Assembly: GCA_943354045.1 (NCBI GenBank)
Contig: CALRBF010000002.1
Span: 1 to 64,000 of the forward strand
DNA from: Parcubacteria group bacterium
GTDB taxonomy: Bacteria; Patescibacteria; Paceibacteria; SW-4-49-11
Length of the DNA stretch: 64,000 nt
Direction of reading: 5' to 3'
Under the pieces are notes generated by a model that was not told where the DNA came from, searched no databases, and was given only the letters and a program-made list of their open reading frames with translations. Below, in pieces: positions 60,043 to 64,000 of the stretch (position 1 is its first letter; every line of letters begins with the position of its first letter). Both the position numbers and the translations under genes were made by a program.

Positions 60043-61245
60043 TTATTCATTTAAACGATAAGGCAAATGAATATCTGTCGGAATATTGGCGGCATGTATA
60101 AGACCGAGAATATCAATATAGCGGGCATTTTCTATTTTACTTGTCATATCAATAATATGGGGGAATTGCTTTGGAGTCAGAATTGATACTCCTGGATTAA
60201 CAGTACTATTAAGTGATTTATACCAATTACTATATTCAAGAGCCTCTTTTATTCCTAATAATTGAGCTCCCTCACCATATAATAATACATATGGTGGAAG
60301 ATTTTCTAGTTGAGCTTCCTGTAGGCTCAAGATAATTCCCTGCAGCCAAAGAGATATTTCTGACTCTAAAGCATCAGTAATACGACGAGACATATCTCTT
60401 GGTAATTGTAAGCGGCTATATTCTTGGCGCACTGTCTCAGCCTCATCAATGGTAATTTGAAAGGTATTTGCAATAGCCTGAGTAAAACTATGACTTCCCA
60501 CACTAAAGGATTGTATATAATTAATTTTCTGATTCTGAATAGTACTAATGGTGGTATGACCAAATCGAATATCTACTAATATTACTGATATATCTTTATT
60601 ACTATTATAATCTAATATAAGTTGCCCTACCGCATATCCATGTTGATATACTCCTTCAATAGATAATTTTATACTTTTTTCTATATTAAGTAGTGATTGT
60701 TTATAAGTATTAGGGATATAGGTATTGAGTGTCTCTAAAGTTATTGTTTGAGCTTTTTCTCTAATTGGGGATAAGACCTCCTCACCATCTAAGCGAATAT
60801 CATTGAGAGAAATCTGTGCTAAAGATAAGGGAAGCTGATGTCCCTGAGAAGAAATATAAGACTCCTTATCAAATTGAACATATATATCATCTATAGTATT
60901 AATCCATTCTTTTGATTTAATATGTTTTTGTGGATTCTCACGACGTATCTCAACAGTACGGTTTTTAATTTCTACTAATGGTCCTGACACTCCCAAAACC
61001 ATACCTATTTTCTCCTCATCAGTATTGGTTTTAGCTTCAAGGAGAGCATTTTCTATAGCTTGTATTAATGGTGTCTCTTGATCAATAGTATTGGTATTAA
61101 TTACACCAAAGGGTAATTGAGTTTGTCCAATACCTTGAATCAAGGTATTGCCAGTCTTAATATCAACAGTATAATCAACTACCGTAACTCTATTCTCAGA
61201 AATATCTATGATGAGAGGTTCGGATGATACTTTTTTACCAAACAT
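60043..61245 (-). CDS. FtsA/PilM-like actin-fold protein
   Basis: 400 residues from ATG 61245 (MFGKKVSSEPLIIDISENR); a longer TTG frame overlaps the next gene. The actin/FtsA pattern is seen in LIIDISENRVTVVDY (phosphate 1-like) and VILVDIRFGHTTISTIQNQKINYIQSFSVGSHSFTQAIANTFQITIDEAETVRQEY (phosphate 2-like with the 'sensor' helix). VLLYGEGAQLLGIKEAL is the adenosine-like segment. The canonical glycines of phosphate loops are partly changed, so ATP binding may be weak. It likely pairs with the membrane protein encoded next to it. Confidence 0.7.
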   Translation of the reverse strand: MFGKKVSSEPLIIDISENRVTVVDYTVDIKTGNTLIQGIGQTQLPFGVINTNTIDQETPLIQAIENALLEAKTNTDEEKIGMVLGVSGPLVEIKNRTVEIRRENPQKHIKSKEWINTIDDIYVQFDKESYISSQGHQLPLSLAQISLNDIRLDGEEVLSPIREKAQTITLETLNTYIPNTYKQSLLNIEKSIKLSIEGVYQHGYAVGQLILDYNSNKDISVILVDIRFGHTTISTIQNQKINYIQSFSVGSHSFTQAIANTFQITIDEAETVRQEYSRLQLPRDMSRRITDALESEISLWLQGIILSLQEAQLENLPPYVLLYGEGAQLLGIKEALEYSNWYKSLNSTVNPGVSILTPKQFPHIIDMTSKIENARYIDILGLIHAANIPTDIHLPYRLNE

Positions 61246-61259
61246 AGTATTTATTTTAT

Positions 61260-61868
61260 TTATTTTGGATAATATTGTAATATAAACCAAATTATTTGTC
61301 CAATAAATCCCACTCCTAAGGGAATTGCCAAATTATCATCTAGTCTAGAAGCAAATGTCTCAATAATCACTCCACTTAACGCTAATATTAGTGGAATAAT
61401 ACTAAATCCCCATAGACTACCTGCTATTACAAAATTAGCAATTAAGGCTAATAATATACCCTCCCAAGTTGTTTTATTTTCTATATTTGGGAATACCTTC
61501 ATTGTACCATAAATTCCTCCAATCGTAGAAAATGTATCCCCAATAATTGCAATTAATATTGCTGTGATTGAAACTATTGGCTCAAAAAGGGCTGTAGCTA
61601 CAATAGCTGCCAAAACTAAATTTAATCCATCAACATTAGTATATTGCTCTTTTGGCTTTACAAGACTCGCAAATGGCACCCAAATACGCGTATCAAGTCG
61701 TAAATATTCATATACCAGAAATCCTACCACAAATACAGCTAAAAACCCTCTCGCGTATATCGCTGCATTGGTAAAAGTTTGGGCTGATATATACCAATAT
61801 ACAACAAAAGGAAGTATAAGCCCTAGATGGAGAGATTTACGAAGTAATATATCTCTTTTTGTTTTCAT
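61260..61868 (-). CDS. Dolichol kinase/phosphatidate cytidylyltransferase-like membrane protein
   Basis: 202 residues with about six membrane helices. IIGDTFSTIGGIYGTMK and the later TTWEG resemble the CTP-binding pattern of the CDP-diglyceride synthetase / dolichol kinase superfamily (GD-x-A/F-(A/S)...G...K-(S/T)-x-EG). SRLDDNLAIPL is the usual C-terminal DDN motif. It should phosphorylate a polyprenol or similar lipid with CTP; substrate unknown. It lies 1 bp after alaS and overlaps or abuts the next gene. Confidence 0.75.
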   Translation of the reverse strand: MKTKRDILLRKSLHLGLILPFVVYWYISAQTFTNAAIYARGFLAVFVVGFLVYEYLRLDTRIWVPFASLVKPKEQYTNVDGLNLVLAAIVATALFEPIVSITAILIAIIGDTFSTIGGIYGTMKVFPNIENKTTWEGILLALIANFVIAGSLWGFSIIPLILALSGVIIETFASRLDDNLAIPLGVGFIGQIIWFILQYYPK

Positions 61869-61869
61869 A

Positions 61870-63600
61870 TTATTCTATTATACCACGAATACGACGCACT
61901 CCTCGAGCAACAGCCTCTTCTTTTTTAATTTTAAATTTACCTATTTCTCGAGTATTGTGAATATGAGGGCCCCCACATAATTCTTTCGAGATATCTCCAA
62001 AACTATATATATCTACTTGTTCTGGATAATTACGATTGATTAAATATAAAGCTCCTGATTTTTTTGCTGCCTCTAATGACATTGGGGTAATACGAACATC
62101 TACCCCAGCTTGAATATATTCATTTACTTTATTTTCCACTATTTGTATTTCCTCAGGAGTTAATTTTCTCTCAAAACTAAAATCAAATCGTGTACGCTCA
62201 GCAGTAATATCTGAACCTTTTTGTTCTACTCCCTCTCCTAATATATCTCTTAAAGCCTTATTCAAAAGATGTGTTGCACTATGTAATCGAGTCACAATAG
62301 CTAATTCCTCTTCATTGGCAGCTTTTAATTCTCCATTATCAAGAATTAATCCATGTCCACCAAATTTTTTGGCAGCTCCAGCTCGGGAAATACTCTGATG
62401 TTCCATCTTATAATTCTCAAATTCTTGTTCATCAAAAGATAATCCTTGTAATCGAAGTACTTCTGGAGATAAACCATAGGTTGAGGCTAATAAAAAAGCT
62501 TCTTCTCCTGACATATAGGGAATTCGCTTTTTCTTTAATATTTTACTCGCATATCTCATACCACGAGACACTGATTCACTAAACAATGCATATTCCTCCT
62601 CAACACTATGTTTAATACTATCTTTTGCATTTATCAACTCAGGATATCTATCTTGATATACTTCAATAATATTTTCAATAGTATTAAATACTAATTCTAA
62701 AGGCTTATCATAAGATGAGATAAGACTTAATACTTTTCTTAATAATCTCCTTAATATATATCCTTGTTCTTTATTGGAAGGTACTACTCCCTCAGCTAAA
62801 AGAAAAGTACTCGCTCGAATATGATCAAATAATATACGATATATATCTAGTGATTGATTAGGAAATTGATTCTGTATATTATCAATAATTGAAGTAAATA
62901 TTTTAGTATCATATACCGACTTTACTCCTTCTATTTGAGTTATAATACGCTCCAAACCACCACCAGTATCTACCCCTTGTTGTTCTAATTCTTTTAGACT
63001 TCCATCTATTCCAGAATAATATTGATTAAATACAATATTCCATACCTCTACTCCATTTACAAAAATCTCCGTAGTAGGGCCACAAGGTCCTTCAGCTCCC
63101 GTAGGACCCCAAAAATTATCCTCTCTTCCAAGTAGTTTTATCTCAAACTCTACTCCCTTATCCTTTTTTAATTGCTCCCATATGGCAAGAGCCTCCGTAT
63201 CTTTTGGGCTTTTCTCATCCCCTTCAAAAATAGTTACATAATCAATTAACATTCCGAGTTCCTCGGCAATAAATTCATATCCTAATTTGATAGCCTCTTG
63301 TTTAAAATAACTTCCTTCTCCACTAGGATAATGAAAGGAGAAATTCCCTAACATTTCAAAAAAAGTATTATGAGTATCATCTCCTACTTCATCAATATCA
63401 TCTACTCTCAAGCATTTTTGTATACTAATAACTCTATTTCCATAAGGAGATATTCTACCCAAATAATAAGGCTTAAATTGTTGCATACCAGCTGTAGTAA
63501 ATAATACAGAATTATCCCCTTCTGGTAATAATGATGATGATTTTACTCTTGTATGTCCTTTGGCCTCAAAATATTCAAAAAACTGCTGAATAATTTTCAT
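61870..63600 (-). CDS. alaS: Alanyl-tRNA synthetase, short form
   Basis: 576 residues. The class II aminoacylation domain has LFTTAGMQQFKPYYLG, FFEMLGNFSFHYP and GGLERI. The editing domain has HSATHLLNKALRDILG (zinc ligands H-x-x-x-H) and CGGPHIHNTREIGKFKI near the C-terminus. The E. coli protein has about 875 residues; the C-terminal C-Ala oligomerisation and tRNA-binding domain is entirely missing here, with a natural stop after VARGVRRIRGIIE. The promoter is at 63629-63657. It heads a five-gene minus-strand operon. Confidence 0.95.
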   Translation of the reverse strand: MKIIQQFFEYFEAKGHTRVKSSSLLPEGDNSVLFTTAGMQQFKPYYLGRISPYGNRVISIQKCLRVDDIDEVGDDTHNTFFEMLGNFSFHYPSGEGSYFKQEAIKLGYEFIAEELGMLIDYVTIFEGDEKSPKDTEALAIWEQLKKDKGVEFEIKLLGREDNFWGPTGAEGPCGPTTEIFVNGVEVWNIVFNQYYSGIDGSLKELEQQGVDTGGGLERIITQIEGVKSVYDTKIFTSIIDNIQNQFPNQSLDIYRILFDHIRASTFLLAEGVVPSNKEQGYILRRLLRKVLSLISSYDKPLELVFNTIENIIEVYQDRYPELINAKDSIKHSVEEEYALFSESVSRGMRYASKILKKKRIPYMSGEEAFLLASTYGLSPEVLRLQGLSFDEQEFENYKMEHQSISRAGAAKKFGGHGLILDNGELKAANEEELAIVTRLHSATHLLNKALRDILGEGVEQKGSDITAERTRFDFSFERKLTPEEIQIVENKVNEYIQAGVDVRITPMSLEAAKKSGALYLINRNYPEQVDIYSFGDISKELCGGPHIHNTREIGKFKIKKEEAVARGVRRIRGIIE

Positions 63601-63628
63601 AGTGAATACTATATTTAATCTTAGAATT

Positions 63629-63657
63629 AGAATATCATATTATTCCTTATCAATCAA
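63629..63657 (-). promoter_or_regulatory. Promoter of the alaS operon
   Basis: TTGATT (complement of 63652-63657), 17-bp spacer ending in TGA, TATTCT (complement of 63629-63634). Confidence 0.6.
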
Positions 63658-63668
63658 TATACTGTATA

Positions 63669-64000
63669 TTAACGAATCCTTTTATATAATGAATAGCCAT
63701 TATGATTATCTATATCTTTCGGGACTAAGACCCTCACACTATTAGGGGGCATATGTATAGTTAAAAATCCCGCATATCCACTTAATGGTTCAAATTCATC
63801 CGTTATTGGTAATAAATCTCTTAACATAGAAACTTCTATAACAGATCCATGTCGCCATTGTATATGCTCTGTCACTGATTTATCACTTGGATTAACCACA
63901 ACTAATACTGTCTCAGCTACATAATCAGTATATCTCTCAAAGGCAAATAATTGATGAGCTGTAGCTATACGAAAATCTCCTATACGTAAAGCTCGGTATT
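63669..64000 (-). CDS. C-terminal part of a probable alpha-amylase family (GH13) protein
   Basis: The frame is open to the window edge, about 110 codons. It reads ALRIGDFRIATAHQLFAFERYTDYVAETVLVVVNPSDK near the left, resembling the A-L-R-x-G-D-F segment and the beta-sandwich C-domain of GH13 glycosidases, and ends PKDIDNHNGYSLYKRIR. It probably acts on starch- or glycogen-like glucans. The catalytic residues lie outside the window. Confidence 0.6.
   Translation of the reverse strand, partial: YRALRIGDFRIATAHQLFAFERYTDYVAETVLVVVNPSDKSVTEHIQWRHGSVIEVSMLRDLLPITDEFEPLSGYAGFLTIHMPPNSVRVLVPKDIDNHNGYSLYKRIR

Noticed and set aside
1..64000. rRNA genes, riboswitches and other structured RNAs
   Set aside because: I saw no rRNA signatures or known riboswitch cores. 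The five tRNAs are the only RNA genes I can support by eye; a covariance-model search could still find others.

Overview
The window is AT-rich and reads in the standard bacterial code: genes end in TAA, TAG and TGA. The gene content fits a Candidate Phyla Radiation (Patescibacteria) genome. The signs are a short alanyl-tRNA synthetase without the C-terminal oligomerisation domain, compact RNA polymerase subunits, baseplate-J-like and FtsA/PilM-like proteins in one operon, a pilin-like membrane segment fused to a zinc peptidase, and very few Shine-Dalgarno sequences (HU is the clear exception). The exact lineage cannot be fixed from this window. Many promoters share one design: TTGACA-like -35, a 17-bp spacer, and TATAAT-like -10, often extended by TGC.

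Layout. 1-9.3 kb: a partial gene, a frameshifted serine hydrolase, a metallopeptidase-like protein, AlkD-like and kinase-like genes, a nucleoside hydrolase, cell-surface genes (GT39, acyltransferase 3) and a three-copy family of membrane-anchored cytochrome-b5-like proteins that decays from copy to copy. 9.3-12.6 kb: an ABC-F ATPase next to an Erm/KsgA-type rRNA methyltransferase, then small membrane proteins. 12.6-20.1 kb: an accessory zone after dus, with three copies of one promoter/leader cassette, dispersed palindromic repeats, a DUF1016 nuclease gene broken by one amber codon, a BRO-type gene, a RhuM-type gene frameshifted at a CCCAA pentanucleotide repeat and a GIY-YIG protein. 20.1-28.7 kb: a type I restriction-modification operon, hsdM-dinD-hsdS-HEPN-PIN-hsdR, where a probable HEPN RNase and a PIN nuclease sit between the S and R subunits. 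28.7-33.5 kb: small one-gene modules of visibly higher GC, each with its own promoter and terminator, three copies of a 60-110 bp repeat, and truncated DUF3800 and RhuM genes.

33.5-38.6 kb: DEAD-box helicase, RNase Y, HU, TruB and two more one-gene modules. 38.6-40.1 kb: a tyrosine recombinase followed by an intergenic region with related palindromes. 40.1-63.6 kb is mostly minus-strand core: O-antigen-ligase-like, cysteine desulfurase, M16 peptidase and SecA; a pilin-like/M15 fusion; tRNA-Gly, -Trp, -Thr, -Arg and -Glu; Fur; bL33; rpoB-rpoC; and the alaS operon. The window ends inside the C-terminal part of a probable alpha-amylase-family gene.

The points most worth following are the HEPN-PIN pair inside the type I RM operon, a palindromic repeat translated in frame within hsdS, two paralogous repeat loci whose 30-bp spacers lie in opposite orientations, the pentanucleotide frameshift in RhuM, the leader cassette array behind dus, and the set of promoter-gene-terminator modules.
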